A DNA stretch of 64,000 nucleotides, taken from assembly GCA_016758965.1 (NCBI GenBank), contig JAEPRB010000022.1:248001-312000 (forward strand), in the 5' to 3' direction. Below the pieces are notes generated by a model. That model saw nothing but the letters and a program-made list of their open reading frames with translations, was not told the DNA's origin and made no database searches. This document shows, one piece after another, positions 52,672-63,700 of this stretch. The translations under genes and the position numbers were made by a program. Source of the stretch: Circinella minor. Taxonomy: Eukaryota; Mucoromycota; Mucoromycetes; Mucorales; Lichtheimiaceae. How positions within the stretch are numbered: position 1 is the stretch's first letter; each line of letters opens with the position of its first letter.

Positions 52672-53090
52672 GTTTAAATTCGATTTATTTTATTTAACGT
52701 CTCAAATTGAGCACAGCGTCTTTGGCGGACATATTTGCTCGAGACAAGGTAGTGGGGGTAGAGGGAATAAAAACCCTATGCGAGTAAATAGGGAAAAAGG
52801 TAAGAGATTGAGGAGAAGTTGTCTATGAAAATAGAGATAGAAAGCGTTCTGTTTTGAAAGTAGTATGGGGTGCTGTTAGAATTATGATTTGAGAAAATTA
52901 TTACATTGGGTTTATGTCGTTGCTAAAGCTGTGAGGAGGGGTAGAGAAAAAGACAAAAAAAAAGGAAAAAAAAGAGAGAGAGAAAAACAAAGGAATAAAT
53001 CAGAATGGAGAAAAGAAAGAAAAAAAATAAATAAATAAAGAGAGGGGTGTAGATAAATTAAAGTAGTGTTTCAAGGAAACGAGTAGTATG

Positions 53091-56000
53091 TTATTCAGTA
53101 ACTTGAGGAGCAGGGGGAGTAATCCACTTGATGAGAGCCATACCTGGATTTGGGTCTTGGTATTGCTGCTGATTGCTGGTTGGGTGGTGGTAGGAGTCAA
53201 GTTCCATCAGGATAGAGCAGATGATTGGCCAGTAGGAGGTTAAGTGTTGTATTCGTTTTGGTGAAGTTGGTTGCCCTTTGGGTAGCTGATTTAGAAAAAA
53301 TGATATTGGATCAGGTTGGTAGTATGGTATATGTAGGCGACTATGCATGTTAAGGCATTGAATGGCATGTTTTTTGGAAAAAGTAGTTTGATGGCATTTG
53401 GTACAAGGATGTAGGCGACCTCCAGGAAGCCAACCTAACCGCCATCGTATGCAACGACTTCGCTCTCGATTGGTCATTGGGAGCCACATGATCGGATCCA
53501 CACTCAAGTTCGGGAGGCAGCAACTAAGTAATTTGGAACCAGTAACAGCAGACCGTATGGAATTGAGATTGTTTTGTAGAAAAAGACGAATGCCTGCTTT
53601 TAGTTCTTTTGAACTGAGGTTAGAAAGCACTTCAGGTAGTTGTTGAATGATAGGTGATTTCTTTTTAAGTTTCCTCCAATAACTTCCTTGTTGAGCTTCT
53701 AAGACTGGGCGTATGATGGTGAAGAGTGCATCAGATGGTAAAAATTCAGCGCGGTATACAAACTTTGCTTGTAAGATTGCTATACGTTCAGACATACTAG
53801 GCATTTTAACAAGGTGTCGCATAATTTTCGTTTCAGACTTGGGGTGTGCGCCATAGATCATTCGGATGCATGAGTTTTGAGCTTTTTCTATAGAGATAAG
53901 ATGTGATTTTTTAAATGTTGAGATTGCTAGACCATACTCTAGTTTTGGGCGTATGAACTGGGAATAAAGTTGACTGGAAAGATGTCGGGATAGTCCTGAT
54001 GGATTTAGGCCAATATTATTGAGCATCCGCATACTTTTGAGTGCTGATTGTGAATTACGGTCGATTAGTTGTGGAATATCGATCTGACCATAGTAGTTGT
54101 TGTATTATAAGAACATTATCTCTTTATCCCAGATGAAATAAGAAATCATATTTAAAATACAGACGTGAACATAACTCAATTCTAAAAAGGAAACTGAGTA
54201 AAATCGCATAACGATGCCCTGCGCCTCGTCAACTTAAATTAAAGAATAAAAGAGAGTATCATGGCTAAGCCCAATATACTTCAGAACAGTAGCTATAGTA
54301 ACCTTCTCAATATTAATGACTAATCCCAAGTACCCAACTTTAATATCAATCCCCTACATCATTCAATTAACCAAGCCCCATAACTCATAGAATAGAAAAC
54401 ATATAAATACGGGTTGTAAATATTATTTTAAAGAAATAACTTTATTTCTAGTTTTCAAATTATTATTAAAGATATATAACAAAGTCTCAAAGGATTTCAT
54501 ACCTTGTCTGTTTTTATTTCCTACTTTTATTAAAATAACCAAATATCACAGTAGTTAATAGGAATTCCTAAATATATAAATGATGATTGGGTCGGGATTT
54601 GAGTATCATATAATGTATATGTATTTTCATTGTTGGGTGGTTGAACGATCACACATTTTTTTGGGTTCCAACGATATCCCAAATCGTAGCTATGTTGTTC
54701 GCAAAGCTGTAGTATTTCTTGCATCTTTTGAGGAGTGCTAATTACTACTACATCATCTGCATATAGAAGACATTGAATAGAGGGTAATGATTGAGTCAAA
54801 GATGCTGTTGAGGGTCGGCCTCGGCGTCGTTGAGATGTTATAATTGATGGTTGCGAATCTTCATTGTGATGGTCTAATGTTGTTGTTGTATATGGTGTTC
54901 GTGACGGCGACCTCGGGGGTTGTTCAGTAGTTCGAAGCAAAGCTGGTAAACTATTAATATAAAGTGAATAAAGAAAGGGGGATAATATAGAGCCTTGGAG
55001 GACCCCAGTAGTGGGGGAAAAACGGTATGAATTAGTGTTGGAAATGACCACTTCAATATAAACATCATCGAAAAGATTTTGAAGTAGAGATATTAGGAGA
55101 GGTGGTGTATGGTGAGCTTGTAACAAATTCCATATGATTGACCGATCGACAGAATCATATGCCTGCATCACATCGAGGAATCCTAGTGTACAAGGTAAGT
55201 TATTATTGCAGGCCTTATGTAAACGGCATATTTCTTGTAGACAAAGTACTTGGTCTAGAGAGCTACGTTCTGTACGGAAGCCTCCTTGAGAAATATCTAA
55301 GGAAGGGCTGTGTATTTCTAATGGTTGCTGAAGGCAATATTCAAATACTTTCCGTAGTATTGATGTTAAACTAATTGGTCGGAAGTTAGCTGGGTTGTCA
55401 GGTGGGCCTTTCTTGTGTATTGGTACTACTTGTGCAATGCGCCATGATTCAGGTGTGTATGAGCTGATCCAACATAAATAGAAAAGCTTATATAGAAAGG
55501 GTGTTAAGACTGAAATAAGAGGTTTAAGCATTTCACTTCGTAAGTGGTCAATGCCAGGTGCTTTTTTCTTTGGTAAACATTCCAGTGCTGCAGTGATGTT
55601 TTCTGATGTAATAATAGAGTCGGGTAGTTGGTGTGCTGATGATGTGGATGGTATTTCACGAGTTGGTGGTTGGGGTGATGTTGTAATAAGGTGTCCGTCA
55701 TATACTGATTCAAGATGTTGTGCCATTTTGTTTGCAGCTGTTTGGGGCCCACCAGGATGACTATAGGTGTGTTGGAGTGTACGACGTTGTCGTATCTTTT
55801 TAATGATTGCAGTAGTCTTTGTATATTCTTCCTGTTCTAGTTTTTTACAAAAGGTGCGCCATGTTTCTCGACTTCGTTTTTTTAGTGCACGGCGTACTTT
55901 TGCTCGAGCTTCTTGGTGGCGCAGCCTCCATGTCAGTTTATTCATACCAAGAGCACGGCGCCATTTTTGGTAGTAGTGTTCTCGTTTGTCTACTAGGTGT

Positions 56001-57016
56001 TGTAATTCAGATGTCCAAAAGTCGTCTCTCTGTTTTTGGCCTGGGATTGCTCTTCCTAAAATAGAATCCATTGTATTATAAAGGTTAGTATAAAAACAAG
56101 TGGTTATATTCTCGATGGTGGTACGTAGTGTAGGAGGTAATATGGTAGAACATTGGATATTATTATAACATTGTTCGATATCTTTGTTTAGCAGTTCCAT
56201 ATTATTCATAAACGTTGTGTTATATTGCTGTAATGTATTGCTGTCTTTTAGTTTGTTGAGGTTCCAGAGCTGACGTGATGGTAGGTGCTGTGGAGGGGTA
56301 TTAGGTGGTTCAGATGGTGGTGTAAAGCTAAAATCAATCATTTTATGATCGGAATCTAAAGACAGGTTGTGTATGTGCATAGATGAATTGGTGCAAGGAT
56401 GAGTGCTCATATATAAATCAATAATGCTGCTGCCACTCCATCGTAAGAATGTTGGTTGTCCATATGTTAATGTTGCGTTCCATAGTTGAATATTATGGCC
56501 TTCCATCCATTGTTGTATAAGAGCACCACGTGCATTTGATATGCGATCACCAGTAAGAGAACCGAAACGAGCATTGAAATCTCCACAAATAATAGTATTA
56601 GTAGTATTTGGATAGAAGAGAGGGAGAGAATCAAGTACCGCCATGGCCATTTCATCAGTAAAGGTATCATTAGGGGGTAGGTAAACACAGTGGATAAGAG
56701 TATTAGCTACGATGCATGATAGGTGATAAAGTGGGAAAGTCGAAGAAGTGTTTGGCAGAAAATGTACATAGAAGGGGCATTGAGGATTAATGAGAAGTGA
56801 GATACCTAGATGTCCTCGTTTAGAGGTAGGCGTAGGTCGTTTTCCATAGACATGATATTGTTGCCATGAGGTATAATATCGATTTGGTGTGAGAAGCCAT
56901 GTTTCGACCAGGAAAAGAAGGTGAGTGGATGGGATATGCGGTAGGATCATATTAGTGCCTTGACGATGTAAGCCGGTAGTATTAAATATAGTGAGAGTGA
57001 TATTATTATTACTCAT
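53091..57016 (-). pseudogene. LINE ORF2: AP endonuclease / reverse transcriptase, interrupted
   Basis: The N-terminal part (57016-54556) starts MSNNNITLTIFNTTGLHRQG and carries the exonuclease-endonuclease-phosphatase domain: LVETWLL, IICGDFNARFGSLTGDR, the WSGSSIIDLYMST strand and DSDHKMIDFSF. The reverse transcriptase follows: KKAPGIDHLRSEMLKPL, VPIHKKGPPDNPANFRPISL, FLDVMQAYDSVDRSI, GVLQGSILSPFLYSLYIN and the catalytic YADD (about residue 752). It is broken just after YLGIPINY. The C-terminal part (to 53091) resumes at GQIDIPQLIDRN and includes a zinc knuckle CTKCHQTTFSKKHAIQC. The break is exactly the LTR insertion at 54098-54550. The flanking frame is otherwise continuous, about 1155 residues without the insert, and no other stop is seen, so the LINE was probably young when hit. 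Confidence 0.92.
54098..54550 (+). mobile_element. solo LTR (453 bp) nested in LINE ORF2
   Basis: The insert begins TGTTGTATTATAAG and ends AAATATCACA, the TG...CA ends of retroviral-type LTRs. It is flanked by a 5-base direct repeat GTAGT (54093-54097 and 54551-54555), as for Ty1/Ty3-class integration. A TATAAATA box (54402-54409) followed by an AT-rich downstream segment suggests + orientation. It has no internal coding region, so it is a solo LTR left by recombination between two LTRs. Removing one repeat and the LTR restores the LINE frame, which fixes the borders. The superfamily is not determined. Confidence 0.87.
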
Positions 57017-57087
57017 GATTATTATTATTATTATATTATTATTAATCTGTCTTTTTCTTTTTCTTTTTCTTTTTCTTTTTTTTTTTT

Positions 57088-58386
57088 TTATAATATCTGT
57101 GGAGGGGGGTTGCCAGTTAATCCTGAAAGGTTCTCTTGTTCATGATGCTTGCGTTTTTTGGCTTCTAATAATCTAATAGCCTGGTCGTCCGTTTCCATGT
57201 CATCTAAGTGAGATAAAAGGCGGTAGTGTTCTGCAGCAGATCTAGGGTCATCCCTGTGTGGTATGCGAGATGCTAAAATTGATTTTAGTTCTTCAAGTGA
57301 TATCCAGCCATATGTGTGAAAAGCTCGAGCTACGGCATATTTAACTGGGGCTCGAATGAATTGAAGAGAGCGTTCAGCACGTTTATGGTGTAATTCTTTG
57401 GCCAATTGTTGTTTATTCTCATTGGATGTTGATTCGTATTTTGGATCGTTGATGTTTTTGGGATCAAATGGGTCAAAGTTGATTGGATGTATATCCATTA
57501 TTTTGAGTTTTTCGATTAATAGGTCGGCATAATCATTATGGACCAAAAGACTGACTGTTTGACGCGCGGGATATTGTATATCGAGAATACGGCCATTGTC
57601 AATCCCAAAGCGGCGTAAGTTCGCTCTGATTTGGCCTGTTGGTTGTCGAGCGCGTGATGGTACATATATATATTTGAAGCCATGCGACTCCGAAGGTAGT
57701 TGAAAAGTTCGTGCAGCTGCTGTTAGGCGGCGCTGCTGTGTGATTGCTGATGGTATAGGTTTGTGTCGTTGATGGCGTAAGGGCTGAGCCCATTTACTAT
57801 CTTGGCTGTTTGACGGAACAGAGTTCGTGTTATTGAGTAGCAAGGGAGGGAAATCGAGGTTATCTCCTTTCTGTGGATTTAATTGCCCGTGTGAGAGTTG
57901 TATGCGGAGGTTACGATTTGTTTCTTCAAGTGTTTCAATCTGTTTTTTTGCAAGGTCTAGTTCTTCTGTTAAACGTTGTATCTCGGCGAACATATTGTCC
58001 TGCTGATCGAGTCGTTTGCGTTGTGTTTGTAATTCTTGAAGAATTTGGGCCATTGTAGGTTCGCCTAGCATCGGTTGGGAATCGAATATTCCATCCATTT
58101 CAGGGGAATCAGTATCTTTAGTGGTATGTTGGGTTTGTACGAGCTGTTCAAGTAATTTTTTCATGTCCACTGCTGAATATGTTTGTGTACATGTTCTGCA
58201 GCGAAAGGTTGGTTGTGGAGGGTCGATATTTTTGTTTTTGTTGTAGCGATAGAGATGAGATGTGGTACAGGTGCGATTGTTACATTTGGTAATAAGGTGT
58301 TTGTGTTGATCGAAAAGATGGTCAAGTGCCTTGAGTTCTGTAATGTTAAAAACCACAGTCTGTTGAGAACCAGTGGTTGACAACAT
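57088..58386 (-). CDS. LINE ORF1 protein (zinc finger and coiled coil)
   Basis: An intact frame of 432 codons from ATG 58386. The N-terminus has a four-Cys finger candidate (KCNNRTC and, about 30 residues on, FRCRTC), then a coiled coil (about 125-175: MAQILQELQTQRKRLDQQ; QRLTEELDLAKKQIETLE), a Pro/Gln-rich linker and a region of about 90 residues (GFKYIYVPSRARQPTGQIRA; ANLRRFGIDN; LVHNDYADLLIEKL) that looks like the RNA-recognition-like/C-terminal chaperone part of LINE ORF1 proteins. It would bind the element RNA. The next ORF starts 72 bases downstream. It is unbroken, unlike ORF2. The domain fit beyond the finger and coiled coil is inferred. Confidence 0.85.
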   Translation of the reverse strand: MLSTTGSQQTVVFNITELKALDHLFDQHKHLITKCNNRTCTTSHLYRYNKNKNIDPPQPTFRCRTCTQTYSAVDMKKLLEQLVQTQHTTKDTDSPEMDGIFDSQPMLGEPTMAQILQELQTQRKRLDQQDNMFAEIQRLTEELDLAKKQIETLEETNRNLRIQLSHGQLNPQKGDNLDFPPLLLNNTNSVPSNSQDSKWAQPLRHQRHKPIPSAITQQRRLTAAARTFQLPSESHGFKYIYVPSRARQPTGQIRANLRRFGIDNGRILDIQYPARQTVSLLVHNDYADLLIEKLKIMDIHPINFDPFDPKNINDPKYESTSNENKQQLAKELHHKRAERSLQFIRAPVKYAVARAFHTYGWISLEELKSILASRIPHRDDPRSAAEHYRLLSHLDDMETDDQAIRLLEAKKRKHHEQENLSGLTGNPPPQIL

Positions 58387-58492
58387 CGTGGTGCTTGCAG
58401 TAGCCAGTTTACGATGTTGAGTACCCAGTTGTGGTTTTTGATATGGATGATAGATTATATCTTTTTTGTGAATTTTGAATTTATTAGAAGTG

Positions 58493-58933
58493 TTAGAGTA
58501 GACTACTTTTTTTTTTTTTTGCTAAATTAGGTAAAAGTGTTGAATAGCCACTGGTACTGGTACTGGTACTGTTGTTCAGGTTGTTGTTGTTCAGGTTGTT
58601 GTTCAGGTTGTTCAAGTTGTTGTTGTTGTCGGTGGTCAAAAGACCACAACCGCCACGACCGCCACCGCGGAAACCGCCACCAAAAATACCTCGGCCGCCA
58701 CCACGACCACGACCACCGCGGAAACCGCCACCAAAAATACCTCGGCCGCCACCACGACCGCCACCACGACCACCGCGACCACCGCGACCGTAATTGTTGT
58801 TGTTGTTGTTGTTGAGGAGACCACGTCGTAAGTAATCTTGAAGATTACTTCCACTACCTGCCATGATTATGCTACTGTTTTGCATGTTAATCATGGCAGG
58901 AGTGTTTCGATTTCTTGCTGTACGACGGGTCAT
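58493..58933 (-). pseudogene. N-terminal fragment of a CHTOP/FOP-like RGG protein, split by the LINE
   Basis: From ATG 58933 the frame reads TARNRNTPAMINMQ, SGSNLQDYLRRGLLNN, poly-Asn, then an RGG/GGR box with two tandem copies of GGRGIFGGGFRGG (about 51-base DNA repeats at 58671-58770), then Leu-Asn-Asn repeats and Ser-Thr-Ser-Thr at 58552-58569. Beyond that the frame enters the LINE and ends after a poly-Lys run from a 14-base A-tract, at 58493. The Gly-Arg repeats fit arginine-methylated RNA-export proteins of the CHTOP/FOP type, which lack an RRM. The matching C-terminus with the UAP56-binding-like motif is at 52493-52671. As it stands the product would be about 146 residues lacking that motif, so loss of function is likely. 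Confidence 0.78.
58671..58770. repeat. tandem about 51-base repeat in the RGG box
   Basis: Two near-identical copies of a GC-rich segment (core CCGCGGAAACCGCCACCAAA) code the repeated GIFGGGFRGG blocks. This is the most GC-rich stretch in the window. Confidence 0.8.
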
Positions 58934-60307
58934 GAAAAAAAAAATTGGTGGAGAGGGAAAAAAAAAAGAAAATACGAATCTTTTTATAGAAGTAAGATTG
59001 ATTTATTTTTCATGCATTGTCAATAAAGAGTTTTTTATGGTCATGGGTGCTTATCAATTGTTTGTTTTTCCATGTATAGTAATAGTATAATCTTCACAAT
59101 GACAAGCAAATACTGTCAAAATATGTTCTCATTTTTCTTCCATTAATCCATGAGTATCAATATGCAGAACAATAATATTACGATTGATGATCCTTTCTAG
59201 CCAACATACATACTTATTTTTTTTTTCATTATTACTATTATAATGTCTTATTTTTATAGTCACAAGAAAGAATAACTTTCTTATGGCACTCTTTTTGTAA
59301 TTTTTTTAATCGATATTGATCAATGTATCATACCTATGATTATGCGTGCACCATTTTTTTTTTTTAAAAAAAAAAAGAAAAACCTATCTTTGTTCCTATC
59401 AAAATACGAAAACTAATGTAATGATGTCAATGTTCCTTACTCAACAAAAAAAAATGTTTCACTTTTCCCCCAAATATTGTTTTTATTTTGTTTATGCATC
59501 ATCAATCAAGGAGTAGAAAACAGAAAAAAAAAAGATGCCATGGTCTTTCATATCTGCTCAATATTTATTATGCTCAAGTAATGTTCTGTGTAACAATCGG
59601 AAATCATGCCTTCATCAATATAAAGAATGTGCTCTCTTATTTACTACTTGATGCTATAAGGAACAAAAATAATCTAGAACCAATAAAAAAAAAGAATTGA
59701 TTTCACCATCGATGGCGTGTTTATCTATCATTATTTGTGTTTATACTTATAGAAATAATAGCAACATCTTTATATAACGTCATGTCAAATAATCTTCTGT
59801 CAAAAAATGTTCATCTTTATTTTAAATCTGAATAAGCATTAAATTATCAAACTAAGAATAGAATAAAAACTATACCAAAAGAAAGATCAAGCTTTTCCCA
59901 TTCAAATGAAATCCATCATTATAATAGTAATAATGATAATAATAATGGTGGAATATAATGAATAAAGTAATCATCATTTCTTTTTTTTATTATTTAATAG
60001 AAAAAAGAAACAACCCCTTTTTTTTATTTATGCAATTTTATGCGTTCCGATTGGTTCATTGTTATATAAAGTGCACGGACATAATGATGGTTAAACGGAA
60101 AAGTGCCCTTTCCCTGTCATAAAAAAAAATATAAGCAAAACGTGTGGTATAAATATAATTGTATGCATCCGCAGTTAAGAATTTCTGTTTCTTTATCTTC
60201 TTTAGATTTTTTTTTCAATGACATTGTCATTAACACTCTATTTCTCTCAAACTCAAACACACACGCACACACTCAAACGCACATACACACACTCAAACAC
60301 ACACACA

Positions 60308-60365
<58 letters not shown>

Positions 60366-60723
60366 CATACATCACACACTCACACAAACATCTCTCTCTC
60401 ACACTCACACTCACACACATCTCTCTCTCACTCTCTCACTTAAAACAAAAATTCAAATTCAAAAAAAAAATTCTACATTTATATTTACAACATTTACATC
60501 TCACTCCTCGTTTTTATTAACTACTACATATATAATAATCACATAGTATACTGACTTAAACTTACAAAGCTTATTATTTTCTATTCATTTTTATTAATTT
60601 TTTTTAGGTATTGTTAAATTAAACTAATTTTCTTTAAACAAAATAAATATATTTTATAAGGAAAATTAATAATTTATTCATACTTTATATACGTAGATTT
60701 TCTTTTAATTATAATTATATTAT
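58934..60723. other. 1.8 kb intergenic region with CA/CT/TA microsatellites
   Basis: No supported gene. 60250-60440 is a mosaic of CA, CT and TA repeats, (CT)n about 60307-60333 and (TA)n about 60333-60361, lying upstream of the FEN1-like gene start. 58934-59100 is the likely promoter side of the split RGG gene. The rest is AT-rich. Confidence 0.6.
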
Positions 60724-63700
60724 ATGGGTGTCAAGAACATTCATAATACACTTAAATCAAAAAATGTGTTTAATTCTAATGATAATTTAAAGCAATATTT
60801 GGATTCAAATAATGTAACCCACGTATTTATTGATTTATGTCAATCATTTTTTTGGGTTTTACGTAAGCGGGCTGTAGATCTTTTAAAGCCTCAATTTGAA
60901 AATGGTAATAAGATTATAACACATTTTATTTGTGTATCTTAAAATAAGTATTAATTTTCATATGCATGAATTTTTTTTTTTTTTTACCTTTTTATATTCT
61001 GGGTCCGCAGCTACCCAAGATGTTATAAATAATAATACACAAAAAGTCGCTGGTGGAATCGTTACGGATATCATTAGCTGCTGCCTTAATCTCTATTTTA
61101 ACCCCGTTACCAGTCAACCTATGCCACGTTCTATTGTACTGGCTGTTGATGGGGAAAGCCTGCCGATAAAATCTGAAACACATAATAAACGGGACCAATT
61201 CGCAACAAGTAAATTTAGGGAAGCACAGGAACTATACAAGTCCCGTGGTATCAAAAACAAAGATTTCATAACAGCAGCAAAAAGTGCTGTACGTTTTACA
61301 TCGGAAATAAAGACTGCTATTATTGAAGTAGGTCTAATTTTATATTATTACCTAATAGAGAAACAAAACAAAAAAAAATAAAATGAAAAAATAAGTGCAA
61401 GATATACAAAAGGAACAAGAAAAATAAAATAAAAAAGTATATATGTTTTTATTAATGGGCCCATTTTTTATGACCCCTTTTTTAGATCCTCAAGAAAACT
61501 TATCAAACATTTGATCCACTTGCAAATTTTCTTCCCGCTATTTATTATTACCAAGCACCTTATGAATCAGATGGCATGATAATTAAGTTGGCTTCGATGT
61601 TGCCATCGCCACAAAATCAAACAGCTATTATCTCGTCCGACAGTGACTTATTAGTTTACAAAGGGTGCTTGGATGTCATGAGAATTATGGAAATTAAATG
61701 GGGCGCTCCTAGTATTGGCTCTATCATATCAACTACCAAATTATGTACCAAACAAGGCATTCTTCAGAAGCTTCATCTCAAGCACCAAGACGATAGTACT
61801 TTTGATATGGCTGAAAAGCGCCTCATGATTCTTGCATCAGCATCTGGTAACGATTATGCTAAAAATATTTATGGTATTTCTTTCGCCAAGTTACGAACTC
61901 AAATGCTTAATTTGATGGAATCAGAAGGAAAAGACGGACTTGGAACCCATCCAGATGAAATGCTCGCCTCTTTGTTATCAATTTATAACCGTGTTAGCGA
62001 CAAGACGAAATTTGATATGCAATGTGCTCTTTATACTTATTGCGTTTTTACTACTGGTCCTCCTCAACAAAATGATGACCGAGTACCATCATCATCGTCT
62101 ACAACTTTCGAATTAAAAGAGCATTTCACTACTGTATTAGATAAACTTCGAACTACTTTTTATTCTACACAAAGAGATACAGAACAACAGCAACAAGACC
62201 AACAACAATTACAATTACAACATCAGCAGCACCAGCAGCAGCAGCAGCAACAAGAACAACAACAAGAACATCATCATCATCATCATCATCAAGAAACACA
62301 AAGACAAAAAGAAGCGCAAAAAGAAGAACAAAATAAAGAAGCGCAAAAAGAAAAAGAAAAAGAAAAAGAAAAAGAAAAAGAAAAAGGAAAACAAAAAGAA
62401 TCACCTAGTGCATCTGAATCTGTTCATTGGCAGCTCCGTTCTTTTGAAGGGCGTTCGAGCTCGGTCCGTGTAGCCCCTCTGACTTCGTCAGGGAATTGTA
62501 GGCTCCGACTTGGTAGTAGTGCTGTTGAATCGAGTAGTAGTGTGGCTAGCAGCTCGGATCAAGGTCCTGAAGCGCAGCCGTATTGTTCTTCCGCTATTAC
62601 TTCCGGCAGTCCCCGTGAACCTGCACTCACGAATATACCAAGTAATGGAAAAAAAGCAGGTCGATATATATTTATTCGTGATGTGCAAAGGATTCCAATG
62701 GATGCAACTGTACCAGAATATAAAGGTGACTTGAGTAAAAGACAACAACGACGAACAAGCCCCTCTGCCAAAAGACAAAAGACAAAACAAAAGGGTAAAG
62801 GAAAGGCTATCAATACTCAAGATAATAAAAATAAAAATGATGACGATGATGATGATGATGGTGAAGAAGAAAGATTATCAACAGCCAGAACCACAGCTGC
62901 GATATATCATGGACCTGCCAAGACAATTTATTACCGTAAACCAGGAGCCACAGAAGAAACAAAGGTTGTACAAATATCTCGGACGATGAAAACATGGACA
63001 TGTGGATTAAATTCATCAGTATTAGCAAAAGCATGTCAACGTTATGCACCATTTGACCGTCCCTCTCAACAAAGTCAATTGGTTGGACAGCCATCTTCAT
63101 CCTCGTCAACTATAGCAGATGCACATGAAGCTTCTACAACAGCAGTGTCAGGAATAAAGAATCCTAAAGCTCAAATAGTTAATCCAACTGCTGTTCACCA
63201 GGGAAATTTGTTGACATGCGTTATTTATCATGAAGTTTCTCAGCTTAGCCTTGTACGGCAAATCGCAATGCTGATAGGTAATATGATTGTCAGATATGCT
63301 TTAGAACTTAATGAATCTTCAAAAACAAAAGTTTATAGGTCATTTTTCTCAACATCTTCGGTCAAAATCTGGAAATGGATTATTTATTGTGCAACCAATT
63401 ACCGACCCTCTGGTTATGACAAGAATAACAGTACAGTTCACTATGATAGAGCAACAATTGACCAGTATAACATTCAAAATCTTCCAACTAATCCTCTGGC
63501 ATTTGTTGCTTATCCTGGTGACGAAAAAACAATAAAAGGTCTATCATATATTATGCGTGAAAATACAGAGCTCCGAAGCATTATTTTATATGTACGGCAA
63601 TTATGGTTTTCCGGATATAATGACCAGAATATCCCGTGGTTACCATCATCATGGCTTCGTCGAGAAGTTTTGGATGCTATTGCAGAAGACATCGATATTC

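Larger units (their letters stand above)
52672..58551 (-). mobile_element. L1-like non-LTR retrotransposon (LINE), with a nested solo LTR
   Basis: About 5.9 kb in - orientation: ORF1 (58386-57088), then ORF2 with apurinic endonuclease and reverse transcriptase (57016-53091, interrupted). TGGTAC repeats bound it (three copies at 58552-58569, five at 52642-52671), and beyond them the two halves of an RGG gene continue, so the hexamers look like an expanded target-site duplication. The 3' end shows no long poly(A): the last bases on the - strand are an AT-rich segment ending TTTAAACG. Between the ORFs lies an A-rich tract with AAAAAG and TAA repeats (57005-57085). ORF1 with an N-terminal zinc finger plus an AP-endonuclease/RT ORF2 is like the Grem-LINE1 elements described from Mucoromycotina centromeres. 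That assignment is by architecture only. Confidence 0.88.

Noticed and set aside
58537..58815. + strand frames rich in Pro/Arg or Cys/His/Arg
   Set aside because: Antisense of the RGG box. The - strand frame has an ATG, RGG logic and a matching C-terminus.
60103..60546. 147-codon + strand frame of His/Thr/Ser/Leu repeats
   Set aside because: It is a translation of CA, CT and TA microsatellites.
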